Shown here piece after piece: positions 1 through 5,468 of a DNA stretch of 12,121 nucleotides. The DNA is taken from positions 1 through 12,121 of the forward strand of contig JAFAPF010000083.1 of assembly GCA_019247245.1 (NCBI GenBank). Reading direction: 5' to 3'. Source of the DNA: Rubrobacter sp. Its GTDB lineage: Bacteria > Actinomycetota > Rubrobacteria > Rubrobacterales > Rubrobacteraceae. A program made the position numbers and the translations under genes. Each line of letters begins with the position of its first letter. Position 1 is the stretch's first letter. The notes beneath the pieces are model-generated. The model was not told where the DNA came from. It did not search any database and saw only the letters and a program-made list of their open reading frames with translations.

Positions 1-256
1 GGCTGCTCGAGTTCAGCGACTCCCACACCGCATGTGCCCCGACAATTTGCATAAGGAGCCCGTTCATCGGAAAACTAAATGCTCCGACGAGCAGCCCTCC
101 CCTCATTCCGAAGAGCCATGCTGCTACGATCACCGGCACGAGGGCCAGGAGGTTCGTCACCTCCGCTAGTGCCGGGTAAAGAGGAGGGTAAACTAGCGTG
201 TAAGCGACGAGCACTGAAACGCTCAGGATGAAGCGCACCTTGAGACTCTCGAGCAT
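1..256 (-). CDS. N-terminal membrane segment of a probable sensor protein (partial, cut by window edge)
   Basis: An open frame runs from an ATG at 256-254 to the window edge with no stop, giving 85 visible residues. It begins MLESLKVRF and continues with two hydrophobic stretches: about residues 8-28 (first helix) and about 35-60 (a VPVIVAAWLFG segment, then GGLLVGAFSFPMNGLLM). The short hydrophilic link and the pattern 'AWLFG-RGGLLVGA' resemble N-terminal two-helix input regions of bacterial sensor histidine kinases and diguanylate cyclases, in which PAS and catalytic domains follow. Those domains would lie outside the window, so the function is inference from general resemblance. No Shine-Dalgarno sequence precedes the ATG. 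A TAAAAT box on the minus strand (plus 267-272) lies 10 nt upstream, which would suit a leaderless or very short-leader transcript. An overlapping minus-strand frame (223-426) also looks hydrophobic but stops early. Confidence 0.6.
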   Translation of the reverse strand, partial: MLESLKVRFILSVSVLVAYTLVYPPLYPALAEVTNLLALVPVIVAAWLFGMRGGLLVGAFSFPMNGLLMQIVGAHAVWESLNSSS

Positions 257-558
257 AATGGCACAGATTTTATCTGCAAAAGAAGGAGAAGCGCCATTAC
301 CGCGGCTTGATAGATGGTTTTCCTTAAAGGCATGGCTGCTCCTTCGCTCTGGCCTGCTTGTGACTTCGGACCCTTTGTGCGGTGGTATCGTGCGTCAACC
401 GTCCTTCCCCGTCTCCCAATAACCAACCGAAAACTCGATAGGATAGCCCAAAGGCTTCATCGTCTAGAGAGCTAGAACATCGCCCTCTCACGGCCAAAAC
501 CGCGGTTCGAATCCCCCATGGGATCACCACTAGAAGCCCGCGTTGAAGCGAGCTTTTC
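257..558. other. Intergenic stretch without a protein gene, holding a tRNA remnant
   Basis: About 300 bp separate the start of the partial sensor gene from the end of the PAP2-like gene. Short frames on both strands lack recognisable motifs and overlap each other. The only recognisable content is the tRNA-Glu-like sequence at 453-529 and the weak TAAAAT box at 267-272. I see no insertion-sequence ends or target duplications around the tRNA remnant. Confidence 0.5.
453..529 (+). pseudogene. Decayed tRNA-Glu (anticodon CUC), CCA encoded
   Basis: The sequence aligns along its length with bacterial tRNA-Glu: TCGTCTAGAG in the 8-19 region, anticodon loop CTCTCAC (CUC, codon GAG), T-loop TTCGAAT, and a 3' ACCA ending at 529. 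All four stems are damaged. In the acceptor, 1-7 GGCTTCA against TGGGATC gives a C-A mismatch and three G-U pairs. The D stem has C12-A23. The anticodon stem TCGCC/GGCCA has a C-C mismatch. The T stem CGCGG/CCCCC has two C-C mismatches. One extra base lies between the T stem and acceptor (77 nt in total), and G19 of the invariant GG pair, which contacts C56, reads A. Several differences from a normal tRNA-Glu are G-to-A or C-to-T. This pattern suits a pseudogene that may still be transcribed; a heavily edited functional tRNA is less likely. Confidence 0.75.
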
Positions 559-1149
559 CTACGTCAGAAACAGGAGCGCGAAGGCCGCACCGACGCCTGC
601 CCCTGCTAGTGTTTGCGGGAGTGTATGGGCCGCTGCCGCAACGCGCGACCAGAGAATGAGCGGGAGAACAACAAGGCTGAAAAGGAGCCCCGGACAGCCG
701 AGGACAAGAAGGCCCACCACCGCGGCGTTCCCTGCGGCGGCCGAGTGGGCACTCGTTTTCCAGATGAGGGTTACGGCGGCGACCGCAGCACTGGTCAGTC
801 CCATCGAGAGCGTCGTCCGGAAGAGGACACCGGGGGCTCCAAGGAAGACCAAAGCGCCCAGAAGGGCGGCAAAGGTCGAGAGGAGAACGAGGGCGGGTAT
901 GAGACGCTCGGCGCGGACGGAGATCCAAAAATCCCCTATCCGTCTGCGCATCCGGAGCAGTAGTATGTAACCGACCACGAAGGCCGCTGCGACAAGCTCA
1001 GCGCCTACGTAAAGGGTAGACCGAAGCGCGCTCGTCTGGGAGGAGAACGCCACTAGTGTGTAGAGCGTGGTAAAGACAAAGAACGGGTTCAGGGCATTGG
1101 TGAGGAAGCGGGCCACGCGAAGGTATGATGCGCGTCGATGAGCGTTCAT
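559..1149 (-). CDS. PAP2-superfamily-like integral membrane protein with altered catalytic motifs
   Basis: This is a 196-residue protein with about six hydrophobic segments. Two of the three PAP2 (type 2 phosphatidic acid phosphatase) motifs are recognisable but changed. Motif 2, normally PSGH, reads TSAH (Ser133, His135). Motif 3, normally S-R-x5-H-x3-D, reads SRVAAAAHTLPQ (Ser168, Arg169, His175), with Gln179 in place of Asp, followed by the usual LAGAGVGA small-residue helix. Motif 1 (K-x6-R-P) is not seen; the nearest match is R82-L-I-P85. Intact PAP2 enzymes dephosphorylate membrane lipid phosphates such as phosphatidate or undecaprenyl diphosphate. The key His of motif 3 is kept, so activity cannot be excluded, but the substrate is unknown. 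No ribosome binding site precedes the ATG. The gene is head to head, 19 bp apart, with the gene at 1169. Fold confidence is good; activity is uncertain. Confidence 0.75.
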   Translation of the reverse strand: MNAHRRASYLRVARFLTNALNPFFVFTTLYTLVAFSSQTSALRSTLYVGAELVAAAFVVGYILLLRMRRRIGDFWISVRAERLIPALVLLSTFAALLGALVFLGAPGVLFRTTLSMGLTSAAVAAVTLIWKTSAHSAAAGNAAVVGLLVLGCPGLLFSLVVLPLILWSRVAAAAHTLPQTLAGAGVGAAFALLFLT

Positions 1150-1155
1150 GAAGAG

Positions 1156-1164
1156 TAGAATTTA
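1156..1164. promoter_or_regulatory. Overlapping back-to-back -10 boxes of the 1149(-)/1169(+) gene pair
   Basis: Only 19 bp separate the two start codons. On the plus strand TAGAAT (1156-1161) lies 7 nt before the GTG at 1169. On the minus strand TAAATT (plus 1159-1164) lies 9 nt before the ATG at 1149. Neither gene has a Shine-Dalgarno sequence, so both transcripts would start at or next to their start codon. No good -35 hexamer is visible on either side; the -35 regions would fall inside the opposite gene. Confidence 0.4.
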
Positions 1165-1168
1165 GCAC

Positions 1169-1954
1169 GTGAGATCCTCGCTCACACCCGATGAGGTCTT
1201 CGTGCTGTGGTACCAACTTGGGAACCTGTACAAGAGGGCCGGGAACGATGCCCGCCGAGCGTTCGAATGGGGGTTCGCGGTCGTCTGCGTATCCGCGGCG
1301 CTAGTGTTGGTCTCGGCACCTCTGTTCGGCACCTCGTGGGCGGGTCCTCTCGCGCCGGTGTTACCGGTCGTGGCGGGTCTCCTTACAGCGGGTAGCTCTT
1401 TCGGATGGCAACGCGCAACGTTTCTGAAGAAGCGAAACGCCCTGCGCCTGACACTCGCAAAGGCGGGTGAGGATGCCGACCGGCCCACAGCGGGAGGCCT
1501 GGGCAAGTACCACGACGCTCAGCTCATTTTGCTGCGCTCTCAGTACGAGTACCTGACAAGCTCGAGTAACAGGCGGGCGCTGCGCTCAGCCCGCCTCTTC
1601 GAAGAGGCTTTCGGTTTCACCCCGGAGGATCGGTTCGAGTGCGGTCCCTTGAACGTCCGTCCGGGCACGCAAGAGATGAGGATCCTGCGGAAGCGTTGGG
1701 AAAGGCGGCTAGCAGCCCGCAGCACATTCGGGGAGGCGACGCCTCCCCTTGGGCTCGGGGAGGACCTGGCATACAGCGTCTTCCCGCAGGAGATGACCGT
1801 GCCTTCAGAGCTGGCAACGCGGAGTGCATACCTGAAGGTCTCTTGCGATCTTTCTCGTAAGCGCTACGGCCGCTCCTTGCGAGGGGTGCCGGAGGAGATT
1901 CGACACCGAGCCGAGAAAGACCTCCGAGAGTACCGGGCGCTCCTCGGGAAATAG
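1169..1954 (+). CDS. Unknown two-helix membrane protein with a long basic C-terminal region
   Basis: I do not recognise this 261-residue protein. The GTG start at 1169 gives MRSSLTPDEVF. After a polar N-terminal segment of about 30 residues (PDEVFVLWYQLGNLYKRAG), two hydrophobic helices span about residues 31-53 and 59-80. The remaining 180 residues are soluble, rich in Arg, Lys and Glu, and predicted largely helical, probably cytoplasmic by the positive-inside rule because RATFLKKRNALR follows the second helix. No catalytic motif is apparent. No ribosome binding site is present, and a TAGAAT box 7 nt upstream points to leaderless initiation. The coding sequence contains a perfect 19-nt palindrome at 1730-1748. 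It ends with TAG, 10 bp from the convergent Yip1-like gene. The long uninterrupted frame supports a real gene; its role is unknown. Confidence 0.75.
   Translation: MRSSLTPDEVFVLWYQLGNLYKRAGNDARRAFEWGFAVVCVSAALVLVSAPLFGTSWAGPLAPVLPVVAGLLTAGSSFGWQRATFLKKRNALRLTLAKAGEDADRPTAGGLGKYHDAQLILLRSQYEYLTSSSNRRALRSARLFEEAFGFTPEDRFECGPLNVRPGTQEMRILRKRWERRLAARSTFGEATPPLGLGEDLAYSVFPQEMTVPSELATRSAYLKVSCDLSRKRYGRSLRGVPEEIRHRAEKDLREYRALLGK
1730..1748. repeat. Perfect 9+1+9 palindrome inside the unknown membrane protein gene
   Basis: GGGGAGGCG at 1730-1738 is the exact reverse complement of CGCCTCCCC at 1740-1748, with a single central base. It lies inside the coding sequence and encodes part of EATPPLG. No T-run follows on either strand, so a terminator is unlikely. 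It would form a very stable mRNA hairpin, unless it is a coincidence of GC-rich coding sequence. Confidence 0.6.
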
Positions 1955-1964
1955 GAGCAACTGC

Positions 1965-2549
1965 TCAGCCATAGGCGAGCCCGTTGGCCGCGTCTAAAAG
2001 GTAAATAAAAAATAAGGACGTGAGCACGAAGCCAACCAGGGATGTGATAAGAGCTGTCAAAAACGAGGTACGGTAGACGCTCTGCATCCCCAGCATCATT
2101 AGGATCATAGCGGCGTATACAAACGCGAGGGTGTTTACGAGAGGTACCCAGAACAGGATCATAGCACCGTAAGCGTAGGCGAAAATCCGGTATACCTCTC
2201 GAAGCTCAGGTGCCTTGCCGATAAACATGCGGCTGGAGAGCAGGTACGCACCTGACCCCATCCCTACCAAGACCGGCGAGAGCACGATATAGGCTAGATT
2301 CAGCCCCGCCACAACCGGCAAACTCGCATCCCCTCCGTAGGCCACAGTAAAGATGGAGCTTACAACCAAGCTCAGGACACCCGTCACAGTGCTCACGAGC
2401 AACACGAAGAGCGTCGGCTCCCGGGTAGGGCCCCTGGCGTCGAAGTTCACATAGAAGGTTCTAGGGCCGAGGAAGATCGCCCGCAGCAACGCCGCCGTGC
2501 TCGCGAGAGGGCGTTGCAGGTCGAACTCGGGTGACTTCGAGCCGTTCAC
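1965..2549 (-). CDS. Yip1-family integral membrane protein
   Basis: This 194-residue protein has a polar N-terminus ending FLGPRTFYVNFDARGPTREP, followed by five hydrophobic segments: about residues 45-70, 79-105, 121-145, 146-160 and 163-188. A short N-terminal region with 'P..FY', a Pro-rich turn ahead of the first helix and a five-helix bundle match the Yip1 domain family found in many bacteria. The eukaryotic members act in membrane trafficking. The bacterial role is not established, so no function is assigned. The GTG start at 2549 is supported by a perfect TATAAT on the minus strand 8 nt upstream, implying a leaderless message; no ribosome binding site is seen. The gene converges on the 1169-1954 gene (10 bp gap) and diverges from 2719. 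Confidence 0.75.
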   Translation of the reverse strand: MNGSKSPEFDLQRPLASTAALLRAIFLGPRTFYVNFDARGPTREPTLFVLLVSTVTGVLSLVVSSIFTVAYGGDASLPVVAGLNLAYIVLSPVLVGMGSGAYLLSSRMFIGKAPELREVYRIFAYAYGAMILFWVPLVNTLAFVYAAMILMMLGMQSVYRTSFLTALITSLVGFVLTSLFFIYLLDAANGLAYG

Positions 2550-2557
2550 GAAAGGGA

Positions 2558-2563
2558 ATTATA
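2558..2563 (-). promoter_or_regulatory. TATAAT box for the Yip1-like gene (leaderless geometry)
   Basis: The minus strand reads TATAAT, then 8 nt (TCCCTTTC), then the GTG start. This places the expected transcription start at or within a base or two of the start codon. No consensus -35 is seen 16-18 nt upstream. The same arrangement occurs before the Nfu gene. Confidence 0.55.
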
Positions 2564-2650
2564 CTAAGTGGAGGCTGAAGCTTGGCGCAGAGGTTGCGTG
2601 CTCTCCGCGCGGCGAATAGAATGTTTTTCGAGGATTTACCAGGATTCACC

Positions 2651-2687
2651 TTGCGGAATAGCTTGCTAAAAACTAGACTGAGCAAGC
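2651..2687 (+). promoter_or_regulatory. Putative promoter with an inverted repeat around the -10, upstream of the 2719 gene
   Basis: TTGCGG (2651-2656), a 17-nt spacer and TAGACT (2674-2679) form a plausible sigma-70-type promoter. The 7-bp inverted repeat GCTTGCT (2661-2667) / AGCAAGC (2681-2687), with a 13-nt spacer, brackets the -10 box. That is a typical place for a repressor operator. Both assignments rest on pattern only. Confidence 0.35.
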
Positions 2688-2718
2688 GTAGCCGGTGTGG
2701 CGAAGAGGTACCGGAGAG

Positions 2719-3240
2719 ATGAACAAGTTGTATCTAACGCTAGTGCTAACAGTCGAGGCTGTAGTTATCGTGCTGCTCTCGTTTGTAGCGCCTAGGTTGC
2801 TGGTGCTCCTCCTTGTACCTATACCGCCGCTCACGCTGGTCACAGCGCTCCTCCTGCGTCACCTCATGAGCAACCCCGTGTACGGAGCACGATGGCTTTC
2901 TCCGGAGGTCATAGTGAAAAGCCAGGAGCGGGAATCCCCCGCGGAAACCCCCCAAGAGCTCTCGCGCCGGATTATTGAGCGGGCCGAGGAGATACACCGC
3001 ACGCTTTTGGAATCACCCTCTGAAATCCAGATCGAAATGTGCACCCTGGGCTACCGGGCGTGTGTGAATGACATGATCACGCTGACCCACCTCGTTAACG
3101 AGGAACTGCCCAGCGCCGGCCCCATCAAGCGCCTCAAACTCCGCGCAGCCTGCCGGCGTGCCACGGAGTCGCTCTCCGCGGCGAAGGAGGCAATGCCCCC
3201 GGGTGCTTTACGCTCCGCCCATCACCAGGAACGTCAGTAG
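2719..3240 (+). CDS. Unknown small protein with a double-helix N-terminal membrane anchor
   Basis: The start is taken as ATG 2719, giving 173 residues beginning MNKLYLTLVLTVEAVVIVLL. It is preceded by GGAG at 2713-2716 and AGAGGT at 2704-2709. An in-frame start at 2695 would add MWRRGTGE but has no better signal. Two hydrophobic segments lie at about residues 4-25 and 26-45, joined by APRLL. After the charged stretch RHLMSNPVYGARW comes a roughly 120-residue soluble, mainly helical region rich in Glu and Arg, with two cysteines near the middle (EMCTLGYRACVND). Its C-terminus is low in conserved-looking motifs. I do not recognise the family. A promoter with an inverted repeat over the -10 may control it. 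It converges on the Nfu gene with a 28-bp gap. Confidence 0.7.
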   Translation: MNKLYLTLVLTVEAVVIVLLSFVAPRLLVLLLVPIPPLTLVTALLLRHLMSNPVYGARWLSPEVIVKSQERESPAETPQELSRRIIERAEEIHRTLLESPSEIQIEMCTLGYRACVNDMITLTHLVNEELPSAGPIKRLKLRAACRRATESLSAAKEAMPPGALRSAHHQERQ

Positions 3241-3268
3241 TAGAGTAGACCTCTCACAGGTTGTACGG

Positions 3269-3511
3269 CTAGAGCGCCACTATGTCCCGAACTTCGGGCA
3301 CCTCACGTCGGATCAAGCCTTCTATGGCGTAGGCGAAATCGAGTTGAGAGAGCGGGCATCCCCCGCACGCGCCGAGCATCTGGATGCTGACCTTCCCGTT
3401 CGCCTCGTCGAGGGCGACGAGGCGAGCGTCGCCACCGTCGGCCCTCATCGCCGGACGCACCTTGTCCAGTGCTTTCTCGATCCGGCTCCGCATGTCCATC
3501 GTCTCGCTCAT
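3269..3511 (-). CDS. Nfu-type (NifU C-terminal domain) iron-sulfur cluster scaffold
   Basis: This 80-residue protein is a stand-alone NifU C-terminal domain. It has the N-terminal helix with RSRIEKALDKVRPAMRADGGD, the beta-strand KVSIQMLGAC, the cluster-ligating CGGC motif (Cys49 and Cys52), then the P-L-S-Q helix and a C-terminal strand ending VPEVRDIVAL. Nfu proteins dimerise, hold a 4Fe-4S cluster between the two CxxC motifs, and hand it to client apo-proteins in the cytoplasm. The length is normal for the single-domain form. A TATAAT on the minus strand 8 nt before the ATG suggests a leaderless transcript. No suf or isc genes lie nearby, so its partners must be encoded elsewhere. It diverges from the M24 peptidase gene. 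Confidence 0.93.
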   Translation of the reverse strand: MSETMDMRSRIEKALDKVRPAMRADGGDARLVALDEANGKVSIQMLGACGGCPLSQLDFAYAIEGLIRREVPEVRDIVAL

Positions 3512-3519
3512 CGAGCGGG

Positions 3520-3525
3520 ATTATA
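3520..3525 (-). promoter_or_regulatory. TATAAT box for the Nfu gene (leaderless geometry)
   Basis: The minus strand reads TATAAT, then 8 nt (CCCGCTCG), then ATG. The distance is the same as for the Yip1-like gene and leaves no room for a ribosome binding site. No clear -35 hexamer is present. Confidence 0.55.
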
Positions 3526-3573
3526 TAGGAGTATCAACGGGACGCAGTGAGGTCGGTAGTAGAATAATCGCCT

Positions 3574-3601
3574 GACTCAAAGAAAGAACGGCTCTTGAGT
3601 C
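3574..3601 (+). repeat. 7-bp inverted repeat in the leader of the M24 peptidase gene
   Basis: GACTCAA (3574-3580) is the exact reverse complement of TTGAGTC (3595-3601), with a 14-nt purine-rich spacer. It ends 8 nt before the GGAGGA ribosome binding site (3610-3615) of the peptidase. It could be an operator or a leader hairpin. TAGAAT (3560-3565) just upstream is a possible -10. Confidence 0.35.
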
Positions 3602-3620
3602 GCCTCATGGGAGGAAGGGC

Positions 3621-4793
3621 ATGGACAGCAAAGTAGAACAGACGCTCCTCGTCATAGGCGCCCCCGAGCATGACGCAGCGGCGTACCACCTTTCGGGCTT
3701 TCTCGCGCCCGACCCGGTGATATGCGTGCGCGTCAGCGGACCCGACGCCAAGAGCTACCTCGCCGTCTCCTCCATGGAGTACGGACGGGCCAAGAAACAG
3801 GCGCGGGCCGACGCGATCTTCTCTTTTGAAGAGCTCGGGGTCTTAAGCCTTGCGAAGGAACTGAAAAGCGGTGGCCGGGCTCTGGCCGCCGCGACTGCCG
3901 TCCTCCTCGAAAGGCTCGGAGCCGCGTCCTCTCCGGTCGCCGTGCCACCATCCTTAGGAGTACTGTACGCCGACGAGCTGCGTGCGCGCGGCTTGAAAGT
4001 TATTCCTGATGCCGGACTCTTCGCGAGCCTGAGGCGAGCGAAGACCGAAGAGGAGATCTCCTATATAGAGAAGACGCAAAGGGCTGTAGAGGCCGCCTGC
4101 GCCCACGCTGTCGAGATCCTCAAAGGATCCGGGATGGCCGAGGATGGTACGCTCCTGCACGAAGGGGAAATCCTAACCAGCGAGCTCCTACGCTCCGAGA
4201 TAGAGTTCGAGCTCTTGAGACACGGATGTACCGCCGAAGGCACCATAACGGCCGGTGGGCCCCAGGCCGCGGATCCCCACCAGAGAGGACACGGTCCGTT
4301 CAAGGCGGGTGAGTCAATAATCCTAGACATCTTCCCCGTCGACAAGACGAGCCGCTACTACGCCGATATGACCCGCACCTTCGTCAAGGGCGAGTCGAGC
4401 CCAGAGCTCCAGAAGATGTACGACACGGTTCTCGAGAGCCAAGAGACAGCCCTGCGGATGATACGCGCCGGCGTCAACGGCTGCGACATCAACGAGAAGG
4501 TCTCGGAGGTCTTGCACCAGGCCGGGTACAAAACGCTCCAGCACGATCAGAAACCAGGGAAGCCCTTGCAGGAAGGCTTCATCCATACCACGGGCCATGG
4601 GGTGGGGCTCGAGATTCACGAACCTCCACGTATCTCTTCAGCCGACGAAGAGCTCATATCCGGCGACGTCGTCACGGTAGAGCCCGGTCTCTACGACCCG
4701 AAAATAGGGGGCGTCCGCATCGAGGACCTGGTGGTCGTGACCGAGGGTGGCTGTCACAACCTCACGAATTTCCCAAAGAAGCTTCGGGTTTAG
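3621..4793 (+). CDS. M24-family metallopeptidase (Xaa-Pro aminopeptidase type)
   Basis: This 390-residue protein has an N-terminal creatinase-like region (about 1-145) and a pita-bread catalytic domain (about 146-390). All five metal ligands are visible: Asp236 (SIILDIF), Asp249 (YYADMTRTF), His326 (TTGHGVGLEIHE), Glu354 (VTVEPGLY) and Glu368 (GGVRIEDL). Two further active-site histidines are plausible, at 224 (QRGHGPF) and 333. Members bind two divalent metals and release N-terminal residues, often ahead of proline. The exact substrate cannot be told from sequence. The gap of 13 between the first two Asp ligands differs slightly from the common 11. The ATG at 3621 is preceded by a strong GGAGGA at 3610-3615. 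The stop overlaps the end of the convergent 69-aa gene by 4 nt. Confidence 0.92.
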   Translation: MDSKVEQTLLVIGAPEHDAAAYHLSGFLAPDPVICVRVSGPDAKSYLAVSSMEYGRAKKQARADAIFSFEELGVLSLAKELKSGGRALAAATAVLLERLGAASSPVAVPPSLGVLYADELRARGLKVIPDAGLFASLRRAKTEEEISYIEKTQRAVEAACAHAVEILKGSGMAEDGTLLHEGEILTSELLRSEIEFELLRHGCTAEGTITAGGPQAADPHQRGHGPFKAGESIILDIFPVDKTSRYYADMTRTFVKGESSPELQKMYDTVLESQETALRMIRAGVNGCDINEKVSEVLHQAGYKTLQHDQKPGKPLQEGFIHTTGHGVGLEIHEPPRISSADEELISGDVVTVEPGLYDPKIGGVRIEDLVVVTEGGCHNLTNFPKKLRV

Positions 4794-4999
4794 GCCTGAC
4801 CACCCTGGCGACCGTTGTAGACAATGCCGCCCTCCTTGGTGCAGTACCGGAGTACAGCGGCGGTCTCGTCGCGAAGCTCGTCCCGCATGACGGAGATGCC
4901 ACGTCGTTCCAGCCCACCGATCCAGTCGGGAAGTTTTGGCCCTTCGTCGAAGTCGATATCGCAAGCCTCGTCGCGGGCACCGCAGACGAAGCAGCGCAC
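4790..4999 (-). CDS. Small Cys-containing protein of unknown function
   Basis: This 69-residue protein starts at a GTG (4999). Near the N-terminus it has CFVC (Cys3, Cys6) and Cys13, then a patterned segment GPKLPDWIGGLERRG and MRDELRDETAAVLRYC (Cys53), ending in a Gly-rich tail. The CxxC plus two more cysteines could bind a metal such as zinc, but no known zinc-ribbon spacing is met. Charge-patterned helices and the lack of rare codons argue for a real gene, as does termination within 4 nt of the peptidase stop. The ribosome binding site is weak (GGTAGGG just before the start). It lies 24 nt downstream of the broken ORF at 5024-5294 on the same strand, so the two were probably co-transcribed. 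Family not recognised. Confidence 0.6.
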   Translation of the reverse strand: MRCFVCGARDEACDIDFDEGPKLPDWIGGLERRGISVMRDELRDETAAVLRYCTKEGGIVYNGRQGGQA

Positions 5000-5023
5000 G
5001 CCCTACCAAGAGATGGCGAAGGT

Positions 5024-5294
5024 CTATAGCGCAGCGCTAATTGCTAGTGACCAGCTCGTGGTGCAGTTGCCCCTCTCCACCGAGGTCGAAGCCTCAATCA
5101 CCCGCTGCGCGATCATTATCGCTACTATTCTCAGCGTGGACGACAAGCGGTGAGAACGTTACCACCAGGCGCCGCGGCCCTTTTCGTATGTAGATCGGAG
5201 ATCGCCGGTCCGAACCGCCCTCCAGCGCTGTATCCACGTCTGAGCTCGCGACCGCGACTATAGGCCGCATACGGTCTTCGGCCGTCGGGTACAT
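5024..5294 (-). pseudogene. Frameshifted small ORF; weak Pcc1-like pattern
   Basis: Read from ATG 5294, the frame gives a protein with SSDVDTALEGG and DRRSPIYIRKGPRRLVVTFS. Near 5153 it loses sense and continues in another frame as HRLSSTLRIVAIMIAQRVIEAS, stopping at TAG 5026-5024. Joined, the two halves make one alpha/beta protein of about 90 residues: two beta-strands of the kind 'PIYIRKGPRRLVVTFS', then an amphipathic helix. This order recalls the Pcc1 subunit of the KEOPS complex, which helps make the t6A base of tRNA in archaea and eukaryotes. The resemblance is by eye and weak. GGAGGTG sits only 1-2 nt from the ATG; the next ATG at 5267 is better spaced but poorly supported. An alternative is ordinary intergenic DNA with chance frames. 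Confidence 0.4.
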
Positions 5295-5298
5295 CACC

Positions 5299-5310
5299 TC
5301 CGGATCCGGA
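5299..5310. repeat. 12-bp perfect palindrome
   Basis: TCCGGATCCGGA reads the same on both strands and is also a tandem TCCGGA pair. On the minus strand it lies just upstream of the GGAGGTG preceding the broken ORF, so it could be an operator or a chance palindrome. Confidence 0.4.
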
Positions 5311-5349
5311 AGAGAACTTTCTACCCAACCGGGAAGGTATAACGCTACC

Positions 5350-5396
5350 TCGGGGAACCCCGACTGAACTTTTTTCAGCAGAGCAGGTCCTGCTCT
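5350..5396. repeat. Three adjacent perfect inverted repeats upstream of the cupin gene
   Basis: Three hairpin-capable units lie end to end. TCGGGG-AA-CCCCGA is at 5350-5363. CTGAACTTTTTTCAG at 5364-5378 has 5-bp arms around CTTTT. AGAGCAGG-T-CCTGCTCT at 5380-5396 has 8-bp arms and one central base. The first hairpin is followed, after CTGAAC, by six T residues on the plus strand (5370-5375), so the first two units could act as a terminator. The third, a perfect 17-nt dyad, looks more like a protein-binding operator. No gene on the plus strand ends just upstream. The cupin starts 72 nt downstream. Confidence 0.55.
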
Positions 5397-5468
5397 TAGC
5401 CGACGGCGGGCCGATTCGAAAGAAGATGCTAGAGTACAGATTGTAATATCACCGTAAGGAGGAAATGC

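Noticed and set aside
223..426. 67-aa minus-strand frame with a signal-peptide-like stretch (MALLLLLQIKSV)
   Set aside because: It overlaps the start of the longer open frame from 256, stops soon after the hydrophobic run and has no ribosome binding site.
518..970. 150-aa plus-strand frame opposite the PAP2-like gene
   Set aside because: Low-complexity Ala/Arg/Thr composition with no motif, mirrored by a membrane protein with PAP2 motifs on the other strand; it is a shadow of GC-rich coding DNA.
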